Shown here: one piece after another, positions 45,401 to 50,374 of the stretch
Layout: each line of letters begins with the position of its first letter
How positions within the stretch are numbered: the first letter of the stretch is position 1
Notes under the pieces: model-generated
Databases searched by the model: none
Seen by the model: only the letters and a program-made list of their open reading frames with translations
Told to the model about the DNA's origin: nothing
Made by a program: the position numbers and the translations under genes
Assembly: GCA_002698785.1 (NCBI GenBank)
Contig: PAAG01000009.1
Span: forward strand, 87,523 to 151,522
Direction: 5' to 3'
Length of the DNA: 64,000 nt
From: Verrucomicrobiales bacterium
GTDB taxonomy: Bacteria > Verrucomicrobiota > Verrucomicrobiia > Verrucomicrobiales > DEV007

Positions 45401-46892
45401 GTCTGGAGAGCGTGTTGCTCCGAGAAACGAGATCGAGAAAAAGCTCTGGGATGTTTTCAGCCGGAACTTTGACTCGGATGAGATCGGCGTGACCGACAAT
45501 TTCTTCGAAATGGGCGGTGACTCGCTCATGGCCCTGCGGATCGTGGTAGATGTGTCTGAAGCGTTCAAGCAGGACGTTGCTGTTGACGCTTTCCTCACAC
45601 ATCCGTCGATCGAGCAACTGGCTCAGTTCCTGGGTAGCGATCCTGTGGCAGCATCTGATGAAGAGATCACCGAAGACGATTTTTCAGATATTGGCTTTGA
45701 GGATCTTGCTCACATCAGTGTGGAAGAATCAACGGACGACATGCCAGATCTCGATGCCGTTGCGCTGACTTACATTCCTGAGGTTCTTGCGAATCTGTCT
45801 GGGATGACTCGTGATGAAATCGCAGAGCGTCTCTTTGGAGGCAAGCCTCTTCTGACAAACTTCTACGAAACGTCGAAAGGACGAATCGGAGTGCTGATGT
45901 TGCCGTGTTATGAGACCGACTTCTTTAAAGAGCCGGAATCTACCAAGTCTGCGATTATCGCCGCTCTTGAGATGGCCGCGGAGGCGGGCGCGAAGACTGT
46001 TTCTCTGACTGGTGCGATACCTTCCTCGACTGACCATGGTCGTCAGATCCAGAAATGGATAGAAGGACGTGACGATCTGCCTGAGATCACGACAGGGGAT
46101 GCGACTCGCTCCGCGACAATTGTGAAGTCGGTGGAAGGAATTCTTGCCGAGGCAAATCGCGAAATTTCCAGCGAGACGATTTCCGTTGTAGGTCTTGGAT
46201 CGATTGGATTTGGAACAGTGCGCCTGATGCTCGATGTGCTCGATCATCCGAAGCACCTGATCCTTTGCGACCCTTACCAGACGGATGATCAGATGAGCCG
46301 CATCCGTGATCGCATCCGTGACGCAGGATACCAGGGACAGATTGACATCGTGAAGAACGGTGGAGCTCTTCCTCCGGAAGTTTATGAAGCTTCCATGGTG
46401 ATCGCTTCATCAAACCTCCCGGGTGTTCTCGACATTGATTCACTGAAGCCAGGCACCCTCGTGGTGGACTACAGCTTCCCGCCGGTATTCCGTCTGGATA
46501 CAGCGATTCGCCGATTCACTACCGACCGCGACATTCTCTTCACCACCGGTGGTGAGTTGAAGATGCCTGAGGTGGTGGCCGAGACGATCTTCCTTCCTGA
46601 CGAGGCTGAAGACCTTGAGGAGAACGTCCAGAACAGCTTTATGAAGTTCCTGGGTAGTCGCGACAAAAACGAAATCACAGGCTGTGTTCTCGTGAGTCTG
46701 CTGACTGGAATGAGCGATGAAGTCGAGCCGACGATCGGACCATTGGAAAATGCCGACGCGGTAGCTCACTACGAGTTCCTTGAGGAATTTGGTGTGGAGC
46801 CGGCGAAGCTACAGATGTCCGGGTTCTTTCTCTCGGAGGAAGGGGTAGCAGAGTTTCGTGACAATCAGCACGATACGACTGCAACTTCCTAA
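34878..46892 (+). CDS. Hybrid polyketide synthase - nonribosomal peptide synthetase with AAR-like reductive release domain
   Basis: From the ATG at 34878 (a TTG four codons earlier is possible) this is a 4004-residue megasynthase. Domain order is KS (about 13-435), AT (548-860), DH (905-1180), C-methyltransferase (1290-1590), ER (1832-2155), KR (2168-2350), ACP (2435-2510), C (2535-2960), A (3005-3495), PCP (3510-3575), an acidic linker, and a terminal NAD(P)-binding domain (3640-4000). One PKS and one NRPS module with no loading module suggest an iterative PKS whose chain is amide-linked to one amino acid and released reductively. The order equals that of fungal highly reducing PKS-NRPS enzymes. 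All key catalytic residues I looked for are present. No tailoring, transport or phosphopantetheinyl transferase gene lies near, so activation must come from elsewhere. The product is unknown. Confidence 0.93.
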   Translation: MSDNSSAQREPLAIVGIGCRLPGGVSGPESFWELMVEGRSGIVPVPTDRWNRERWYHENVEIPGKMITKWGGFIHDFDKFDAQFFGISPREALRMDPQQRWLLESAWESLEDAGIAPDSLRGSETAVYVGIASNDYASVAQSDTRNVDVHTNSGSTLSIASNRISYLFDLKGPAVSVDTACSSALVAINLACESVWSGQSSMALAGGVNALLTPDASIGFSKATMLSPSGQCFAFDDRANGYVRGEGAGMFVIKPLSQAQKDGDRIYCTIRAAVINQDGNTSSMTVPGVETQAEMLRIAYSQAGMEPKRVRYMEAHGTGTPVGDPIETRALGQILSQGRDEGDYCLIGSVKTNVGHLESGSGVAGLAKAALVLFHDQVPGNLNFKNPNPNIPFEEFKLKVATGLQPLPHLGDHPPVVAVNSFGFGGTNSHIVLEAAPAPAVEEKKSLPVTVTSEKAERPVVVPLSARGDDAVRDTVKKWRRFLRATDTDVHEIAAAAGLKREHHDTRLTFVGEDSADLIAEMTEWLASGDSEKSIYGKPSGEAHPLVFVFTGQGAQWWAMGQDLIKREPIFRGVLEEIDKHLKPLAGWSLIEEMSRDEESSQINRTNIAQPAIFGLQVALAELWKSWGITPSKVVGHSVGEVAAAYVAGAYTMEDAVTIIYHRSRLQDMTGGKGRMVAVGLSQAEAKKAIAGHEDVVQVAVINSPGLVTLAGDTEPLEEIVGGLEEAGKFVRWLRIDYAFHTHQMEPIKEELLETLADIKPRATTIPYISTVTGGMCEGTKLDGEYWWNNVRESVLFAPAIANLIRSGEDSFLELGPHPALQNPIMECLSDAGRKGFYFSSLKRKTDESVEMLSNLARLHNHGYKIDWASVNQASGNGVRLPNYAWQKERFWLESPQYEYLRCAPLEHPLLGLSQTAPRPTWRFELDPRYYTWLDDHRFWDSVVFPASGYGEIGLAIARKVFPDENYVVEDLEMKKALFVSETNVPTVEVVFDPATRIFQIFSSTGDKGEWDLNSQGVLRKQPFPEGKTLDIEGLKKTFPKHFTHEEYYDDYSEAGYQFRPLFQHLQNVWRKDGEALAEIVAPEGLRDTIPDHHFHPAVLDACFHTVKGGQVIPDGAKAIDYFYLPAAIRSIRLHVEKPPLRLWGHAKVNSDNDREYIIADIDVFDDAGNLVAEIYGFRADRVEQSENDDLEKCLYQTEWEPARLKGTRIDGDANIPATSELVEAASENLQALYDKRGLANHYGKFLPAMEELSRQFIINAYFDLGWDPKVGDRITIGELMFALTIAKQHEKLVFGQLTALCEGGFLKQDGDEWEVIEVPAYEDGLPWVEKLMHELPEFASEAELQRQTGPNLAAILCGEMDPLEALFPGGSSHIMEHFYREGADFPVINEQIRKALAKAISDLPERRAIRVLEVGAGTGSLTSQILSVFPPERTEYVFTDNGPIFLQTAQDRFEENYPFVEYKMFDCEKDPESQGIDPHNFDIVLASNVIHATQDLKTTLGNLRRALAPNGVLMFLEVTWRRAALDNVFGLLPGWWRFSDTELRQRSALLTRSEWMDLLTDLDFREVTSFISSPIPEQDQQACLVARAPEPVTLPSEEEGEEVTAETTEDDAVAAEAILVTDDKSGMGQALAKQISDETVEVIVVDGTVEAISSKLDELAENETGVKAIVQTLELDHPRLGEFDIEALDAAQDTGVRFAHELVKALAPREWSKRPHVFFLTRGTMPAGDEPKVTGLSSAPITGLLRVVNNELPEFTWSQIDLDHEPGEFELEDLIAEILTSDGEHEIAFRGNDRLARRVHRVKGENLPPRTQNAVQEDGSVLPYRLQIDKPGILTNLSLNETARREPEPDEIEIQIKAGGINFRDVMKALGIYPGNPVDLKWFGDDFSGTVVRVGSNVKDLKAGDNVVGMAPYCFRSYVTVHRNMVFRKPDTMTHVEAATLPTVFLTTHYAINELARMEKGESILIHAGTGGVGQAAIQIAQHLGLTVFSTAGTPEKRQLLKDMGVDHVLDSRTLEFADEIMEITNGEGVDAVLNSLAGDFIPKNFSVLKTFGRYMEIGKVDVYGNSKIGLEPLRNNISFFVIDLAQHLQSKPAYVAKMFSDLEEMFYAETYKPLPNHVFPITDVVEAFRFMAAGKHIGKNVLDFDVPEIMVAPSTEEGHRFSGEGTFLITGGAGGFGLELAGWMAKNGAKSFALMSRSGPKEDALEKIEALRAAGVEVMDARGDVTSREDIDKVVADIQKGSLPLIGVIHGAMVLDDEFALELDKERFDSVLLPKMIGAWNLHQATLDIPLEHFICFSSFSAVIGAVKQANYNAGNVFLDQLSHYRRSIGLPALTFNWGALEGAGFVARNEKTQQYLEMVGLGATNMEETLYLFSVGVPTDAVQLGAARCDWQALARFSPSVSGSNMFLPVVPRSSTGGGDSMAARILEAASDKRLGLVEDLIAAQVGAVLGTDAARIDKDTPLTNLGLDSLMAIELVNRIEEKLGMSMPMGSVLNGPNIRDLSLPVLEKLLESGGGEAGEGGGVDASSLVEFEATGIMPEVFPLSEGQKALWFLNRLAPNSSAYNLNFSGKFRPLLDIDAMKTAFAKLFERHPLIDVTFATKDGEPMQVVQKGRTIDFREHDCTQLDDEQLKALISEHADRPFNLERGPVIRLELFRTADEAHVALLSMHHIVSDAWSIAVIMQDLIEVYFATKAGRTPQVEPVGASYADFVNWEKAHLESEAGAAMLDFWKEHLAGAPSSIDLPTDRPRPPVQTFNGATHGFQFDEELTSRVDAMAKGNNVTLFTALLSAYDILMHRYCQQDDIVVGVPLAGRTQPELQNGVGYFINPVPIRSTVDEDPTVAEYLAQNSTRVSGALENQQYPLARIVDELNVVRDPGRSPLFQTSFTMEKVPGIDELGTAVFLIGQGGHTFHVGDLSMETIDLTTRQAQFEITLTVEEAGGQLFGCWQYNRDLFDEATIKELGALYEQVLREITANTDSKISEINLLTKDVEAEVIEELNKTSEKYEDDALLHDLVTAVAKEKDEDTAIIFDDTHVTYGELHRLSNGVAKTLTESGVEAGDTVGVLVDRSPGMVAALLGVLKAGATYVPLDPEFPEQRLKLMLEDAAPKVLIASARLKTSLPKGEWNVVELESIEATSKSPADTKITSDSLAYIIYTSGSTGTPKGVEIPHSAAVNFLRSMEKEPGLTSEDRLLAVTTLSFDISLLEMFLPLLAGATTVIASGVDVKDGRRLANLLDEEDITVMQATPATWQMLLDSGWEGRSELRIFCGGEALSRSLANVLVNSAKEVWNLYGPTETTVWSSVEKIEEGDQAITIGQPIANTQVYILDSNHNPVPKGFTGELWIGGDGLAKGYRNQPELTAAAFQEIELPGVGVQRIYRTGDLARWNRDNKLECLGRIDFQVKVRGVRMELGDIETALESIAGIKQAVVVKREDLPTGEGLVAYFIEENGGAPEAAAIRSELAKNLPASYLPGYFVAVDEFPLTPNRKIDRKRLPAPKLGSTKSGERVAPRNEIEKKLWDVFSRNFDSDEIGVTDNFFEMGGDSLMALRIVVDVSEAFKQDVAVDAFLTHPSIEQLAQFLGSDPVAASDEEITEDDFSDIGFEDLAHISVEESTDDMPDLDAVALTYIPEVLANLSGMTRDEIAERLFGGKPLLTNFYETSKGRIGVLMLPCYETDFFKEPESTKSAIIAALEMAAEAGAKTVSLTGAIPSSTDHGRQIQKWIEGRDDLPEITTGDATRSATIVKSVEGILAEANREISSETISVVGLGSIGFGTVRLMLDVLDHPKHLILCDPYQTDDQMSRIRDRIRDAGYQGQIDIVKNGGALPPEVYEASMVIASSNLPGVLDIDSLKPGTLVVDYSFPPVFRLDTAIRRFTTDRDILFTTGGELKMPEVVAETIFLPDEAEDLEENVQNSFMKFLGSRDKNEITGCVLVSLLTGMSDEVEPTIGPLENADAVAHYEFLEEFGVEPAKLQMSGFFLSEEGVAEFRDNQHDTTATS
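42480..45610 (+). other. NRPS module C-A-PCP of the megasynthase
   Basis: The condensation domain begins LSEGQKALWFLNRLAP and has HHIVSDAW with the histidines at 2673 and 2674 (Ala for the usual Gly after Asp, a common variation). The adenylation domain has TSGSTGTPKG (3161-3170), FDISLLEM with Asp3206, YGPTETTVW and NRKIDRKRLP (lysine of core A10). Reading the specificity code by eye gives D-I-L-Q-F-G-L-V-W-K, close to the glycine code DILQLGLIWK as I remember it. The PCP serine is 3549 (GGDSLMALRI). The chain would then be joined to glycine through an amide. Confidence 0.75.
45640..46889 (+). other. AAR-like terminal reductase domain of the megasynthase
   Basis: After an acidic linker (EEITEDDFSDIGFEDL), the last 370 residues hold a Rossmann fold with VVGLGSIG at 3771-3777. 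It is preceded by TTGDATRSATIVKSVEGIL and followed by ILCDPY. This order matches cyanobacterial acyl-ACP reductase (AAR), where FTTGNTHTAYVICRQVE precedes VAVVGATGDIG. Downstream, TGCVLVSLLTGM carries Cys3936 at the place of the acyl-accepting cysteine of AAR (FACFAEAMLLEF), and both end with a similar helix (ENADAVAHYEFLEEFGVEPAKL, against EKMEAIGEASVRHGFQPLAL). The N-terminal part (TSKGRIGVLMLPC) also parallels AAR. It lacks the SDR-type pattern of ordinary NRPS R domains. I infer NADPH-dependent release as an aldehyde. The alignment was done by eye. Confidence 0.65.
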
Positions 46893-46922
46893 TCGAGGGG
46901 TTGTAGACTTGAGATTTAGAAA

Positions 46923-46948
46923 TGCGGGGTATTGAGAAATGCCCCGCA
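46923..46948 (+). terminator. Weak terminator-like hairpin after the PKS-NRPS gene
   Basis: TGCGGGG (46923-46929) pairs with CCCCGCA (46942-46948) around a 12-base loop, 30 bases after the synthase stop. No clear T-run follows (GGACTTCTCTCTTC), so it may end transcription only with help or protect the 3' end. The remaining bases up to 47077 show no gene. Confidence 0.4.
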
Positions 46949-47077
46949 GGACTTCTCTCTTCAAGAATGTCAGGACTTTGTGAGAAGGCTTCTAAGGTTT
47001 CGGTTGTCTTTACCGTTTAATTCTCCGAAGGTTCTCTTGGTTTTCCTGCCGGACCGGGGATTTGCTTCCAGCATCGC

Positions 47078-49300
47078 ATGAGACTTTTCGCCGCGTTACT
47101 TGTTTCTCTACTTCTGTTTTCGATCTTCGCCTCTGATGTGTCAGCGGATTATCCGTTGACTCTGGATCAGCGGAAGCGATTTGATCAGTATTTACCGCGG
47201 TGTTTCGCCAAGCTCGAGGCTCGTGACCCCGTTCATGTGATTGGTCTTGGGGATAGCTTGATGGGTGGGTATGTTCCGATCGATTCGAGCGACGGGGAAA
47301 AAGGAAATCCGCTCTACAGCTTTTCTGGACATTTTCTGTCCCAGCTCGCGCGCGAGTTCTTTTACCCGGGAGGAGTCCGGCTTCTGAATCCGGCGAGAGG
47401 ATTGTCTTCCAAGCTTACTGATCTTTACGGTGATGAGATCACCTACGAGGATCTGACAATTATTGATGGGACGGCATTGGACGGATTACGTCGAGCTACG
47501 ACCGATGCGTTTCTTCACGAGCCCGATCTCGTTATGGTCCAGTTTGGGACCTATGATGCGTTTCAGCGAATTTCGATCGACGTTTTCAAGAGGTCTCTTC
47601 AAGAGATCATTGATGCAGCGAAACAAAATAAATCCGACATCGTCCTGTTCTCACCGGGCCTGATTCACTCAGGACAGGGAGAGATTCCCTGGGGCATTGG
47701 GCGCCCCTATGCTGTCGCCGCACGCGAAGTTGCTCAAGCAAATGGAGTCCTCTTCATTGATATCGGAAAGCACATGGCGAGAAAGGGGGGCGGGGTCGAT
47801 CCTGACAACCACCCTGAGGCGGCAATGGAGATCGTGGGTGATCGAATTGCGAGGTCGTTCTATTTCGGCCCAAAGATGGATGAGAAGGAACTGGTTCATC
47901 CGAACTTTGATGTTCAGCGATTTTTGGGAGAAGTCGCATTTCAGGAGTTAAAGGACGGGCCTCCCGACCCACTGTTTACGGTCGCCGGAATTGCCACTTA
48001 CGAGAATGCAGGCTTGGTCAAGGCGGTGATGTCTTTGAGAAATCAGACGAACGAGACGCAGCAGGGGAGCGTGGGCGCGCTTGCTGTGGGAGGTTCGTTT
48101 TTGCCTGTCGATGGTTTCCAGCGCTTTTCCATTCCTGCCAATGCGACTACGCAGCTTGTATTTCGGTATGCGAGGCCCGTTGTCGGAAAGACTCGGGATG
48201 GTGCCGATCTTTTGTTTCCTATTGAGCCTGGAGATGATTTTTGTCGATTGAGCTATTTTATCGAGAATTCTTACGAGTCTCGCCTGCTTGATTTACCAGT
48301 GCGCGTGGGGCCAGTGACGGCGCTTTGGAAATCGAGACAATTCATTAATGTTGGGGACCGTATTCGTATCGAGTGGGATTTGGTTAATGGCACAGACAAG
48401 GCGATTTCCGGCACGTTTCAGGTAGGCATGGCAGACCGTGTCGGCGAACCCACCAATTTTTCCGTTTCTCCGCTGGGAACAAAGTCTGTCTTTTCGCTTT
48501 TCGAGTTTAAGAATCCGGCGGGAGATGTGGCGCAGTTTCAGCAGGATGTCTGGATTCAGATCGACGTTGATGGGAAGAAGATTCGATTCACCCGGGAAAT
48601 GGAGGCAACCAAAGATCTCGTCCTGGGAGAGCAAATGTCCATGCAGCCGTGGGTCTCGTATGGGAATGCATCACCAGTGGGTGACAGTCGTGCTCAGATT
48701 CGACCTCCTGGAAAAGCAGCTGTTCGTTTTGATGCGGATGAGTCAGCCCTTTATGTTGTTGCCGGGCTAAAAGATTTCGATATTCCTGATCTTGGTGATA
48801 AGGCTTCGCTCAAAGCCCGCCTCTTTGTCGATGCCCGGCCTATGAATGAGGTGCGTAATTTCGGAGTTGTTGAGCCGATCGAGGTCTACACTCGTGGTCA
48901 GGACGGCCCGGGCACCACACCTTCTGTTCCGCTGGGATGTTTTGGCAATGGCTACAATATGATTCTTGATCCACGCGGCATCACTTCTGTCCTTACTACG
49001 GGAAGCGATGGCTCGCGTCTCCTAGAGATCCGGGTGCCGCGCTCCTACCTTCATCGGCATGAGTGGGAACTGGGTTCTTTAGACTCTCTGCTGGGTGTCC
49101 GACTCGAGCTCACGGTTGCGGATTCGAGACCGGATGCACCAGAACCTTTTCCAAGTGAAAACCGCTTTGAGACGAGTAGCCCTACCTTTGCTCACGAGGG
49201 GGCCGCAATCTATGGATTCGGCGTAAACGACGCACGTTCTCTTTCCACTCTACGGTTGTCTCGCCAGCCTGTGAAGAGCTGGTCGGTGCAGATTTATTAA
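47078..49300 (+). CDS. Exported SGNH/GDSL hydrolase with C-terminal beta domain
   Basis: The 740-residue protein has a Sec signal peptide (MRLFAALLVSLLLFSIFASDVSA). The SGNH block I is IGLGDSLMGG with Ser60; block III is VQFGTYDAF, and DNHPEAAMEI or the later ELVHPN could supply the catalytic Asp/His pair. The second half is all-beta. Its last 200 residues (RFDADESALYVVAGLKD, ARLFVDARPM, LLEIRVPRSYL) resemble the CBM9-like sugar-binding domains found beside glycan esterases. It is probably an extracytoplasmic deacetylase or esterase of a polysaccharide. Its stop overlaps the stop of the converging pseudouridine synthase gene by four bases. Confidence 0.8.
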   Translation: MRLFAALLVSLLLFSIFASDVSADYPLTLDQRKRFDQYLPRCFAKLEARDPVHVIGLGDSLMGGYVPIDSSDGEKGNPLYSFSGHFLSQLAREFFYPGGVRLLNPARGLSSKLTDLYGDEITYEDLTIIDGTALDGLRRATTDAFLHEPDLVMVQFGTYDAFQRISIDVFKRSLQEIIDAAKQNKSDIVLFSPGLIHSGQGEIPWGIGRPYAVAAREVAQANGVLFIDIGKHMARKGGGVDPDNHPEAAMEIVGDRIARSFYFGPKMDEKELVHPNFDVQRFLGEVAFQELKDGPPDPLFTVAGIATYENAGLVKAVMSLRNQTNETQQGSVGALAVGGSFLPVDGFQRFSIPANATTQLVFRYARPVVGKTRDGADLLFPIEPGDDFCRLSYFIENSYESRLLDLPVRVGPVTALWKSRQFINVGDRIRIEWDLVNGTDKAISGTFQVGMADRVGEPTNFSVSPLGTKSVFSLFEFKNPAGDVAQFQQDVWIQIDVDGKKIRFTREMEATKDLVLGEQMSMQPWVSYGNASPVGDSRAQIRPPGKAAVRFDADESALYVVAGLKDFDIPDLGDKASLKARLFVDARPMNEVRNFGVVEPIEVYTRGQDGPGTTPSVPLGCFGNGYNMILDPRGITSVLTTGSDGSRLLEIRVPRSYLHRHEWELGSLDSLLGVRLELTVADSRPDAPEPFPSENRFETSSPTFAHEGAAIYGFGVNDARSLSTLRLSRQPVKSWSVQIY

Positions 49301-50016
49301 TCGGGGTTTACCGTAGCCAGGTCGATTTCCCGGTGATTCAGCACGATATGATCACCCGTTGAGAGAGCAGGAGTAGTCAGGCTTCCAATCCGAATTCTTT
49401 CAAGGTCCTTTACCTTGTAATCCAGCTTCGAGAGCATTCTACGAATCTGTCGATTGTACCCCTGTGTGAGAACCATATGCAGGCGGCGCCTGGTGTCCAT
49501 GGTGATGGATTCGGCTTTTGCCAAGCCTTCGGCGAGATGAATGCCGTCGAGTAGTTTCTCGGTGTGTGCTGGATTGAAGGGGCGGTCGATGGATACGACA
49601 TACTCCTTTTCGACGTGGAAGCGGGGATGGGTTACTTTTTCAATCAGGTCGCCGGAACTGGTAAGCAAAAGTAACCCCGAACTGTTGTAGTCAAGACGCC
49701 CGATATACTTCAGGCTCTTGAATTTCCCGGGAAGGATATCGTAGATCGTTTTTCGTCCCTCCGGATCACTTGTCGTGCAAAGGAATCCGCGAGGCTTGTT
49801 CAATACGATTGTCAGAGGTGCCTGCTGGCGAAGGAGTTTTCCGTCGAACTTGACGTGGTCTCCTTCTTGGACACGAGTTGCCAAGTCGACAACAACCTGG
49901 CCGTTGATTTCGACACGGCCTTGACGAATGAACTCTTCGCAACCACGGCGTGAAGCTACACCGCAAGAGGAGAGAAAACGGTTCAGGCGAACGCCCTTGT
50001 CCGCCGACGAGGCCAT
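49297..50016 (-). CDS. rRNA pseudouridine synthase, RsuA/RluB family
   Basis: The 239-residue protein has an N-terminal S4 RNA-binding domain (RLNRFLSSCGVASRRGCEEFIRQGRVEING) and the RsuA/RluB/RluE catalytic domain with KYIGRLDYNSSG, Asp109 being the nucleophile, plus the LNKPRGFLCT and TQGYNRQIRRML motifs. It converts specific uridines of 16S or 23S rRNA to pseudouridine. The two-domain form fits RluB (U2605) or RsuA (U516), and I cannot choose from sequence alone. It is convergent with the SGNH hydrolase and lies downstream of the small basic protein on the same strand with a 56-base gap that shows nothing else. Confidence 0.92.
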   Translation of the reverse strand: MASSADKGVRLNRFLSSCGVASRRGCEEFIRQGRVEINGQVVVDLATRVQEGDHVKFDGKLLRQQAPLTIVLNKPRGFLCTTSDPEGRKTIYDILPGKFKSLKYIGRLDYNSSGLLLLTSSGDLIEKVTHPRFHVEKEYVVSIDRPFNPAHTEKLLDGIHLAEGLAKAESITMDTRRRLHMVLTQGYNRQIRRMLSKLDYKVKDLERIRIGSLTTPALSTGDHIVLNHREIDLATVNPD

Positions 50017-50072
50017 GAAAAGTATTCTTTTCTGGTCAGGTGTTGGAGATGAGGTGAAATCTCGAAGGGAGA

Positions 50073-50228
50073 TTACGCCTCAGGCTCTGTCTTCGGGAGA
50101 CCGATTGGGCTGGTGCCCTTCTCCCATTGGCCACGCTTCTGCAAAAGCTTTACCCGCTCATAACGCTTGAGAACGCTACGCTTGGCTCCGACACTGCTGG
50201 ATTTTTTGAGGCTGGCGTGCTGTGACAT
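50073..50228 (-). CDS. Chlamydiae/Verrucomicrobia small basic protein
   Basis: Reading the minus strand from the ATG at 50228 to the TAA at 50073 gives 51 residues: a basic N-terminal half beginning MSQHASLKKSSSVGAKRS, then VLKRYERVKLLQKRGQWEKG, then the ending GLPKTEPEA. This matches the conserved short family (TIGR04137-type 'small basic protein') that I know from Chlamydiae and Verrucomicrobia, whose members carry SxxVGTKRNVLKR...KKRGQW...GLPKT. It is too short for most gene finders. A role in RNA or ribosome binding is suspected but not shown. A pseudouridine synthase gene follows on the same strand. The leader has no Shine-Dalgarno sequence. Confidence 0.85.
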   Translation of the reverse strand: MSQHASLKKSSSVGAKRSVLKRYERVKLLQKRGQWEKGTSPIGLPKTEPEA

Positions 50229-50259
50229 GACGAAAAAGGGTATTGTTGGTGGAGCGCGG

Positions 50260-50287
50260 ACTATAGGGCTGGTTTCAGAAAATGCAA
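50260..50287 (-). promoter_or_regulatory. Promoter-like element for the small basic protein gene
   Basis: On the minus strand TTGCAT (50287-50282) and TATAGT (50265-50260) are separated by 16 bases, placing a start site about 20-25 bases ahead of the ATG at 50228. On the plus strand the same spacer continues to 50374 with TTGACT at 50339-50344 and TTATTT at 50363-50368, a possible promoter for the oxidoreductase that would leave almost no leader. Confidence 0.45.
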
Positions 50288-50374
50288 GGGGGTATTCTAG
50301 ATTCCTTTAATAAAGGTGAAATCCAGGGTACGCGGGCATTGACTAGGGCGGATATACGCGGGTTATTTTGGGGT

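Noticed and set aside
46400..46892. Thioesterase or Dieckmann-type release domain at the end of the megasynthase
   Set aside because: No GxSxG esterase motif or SDR-type TGxxGxxG/YxxxK arrangement is found; the region fits an AAR-like Rossmann domain better.
50282..50374. Earlier start (ATG 50282) for the Gfo/Idh/MocA gene
   Set aside because: It would put 31 unrelated residues before a Tat signal, which must be near the N-terminus, and it overlaps a promoter-like element of the divergent gene.
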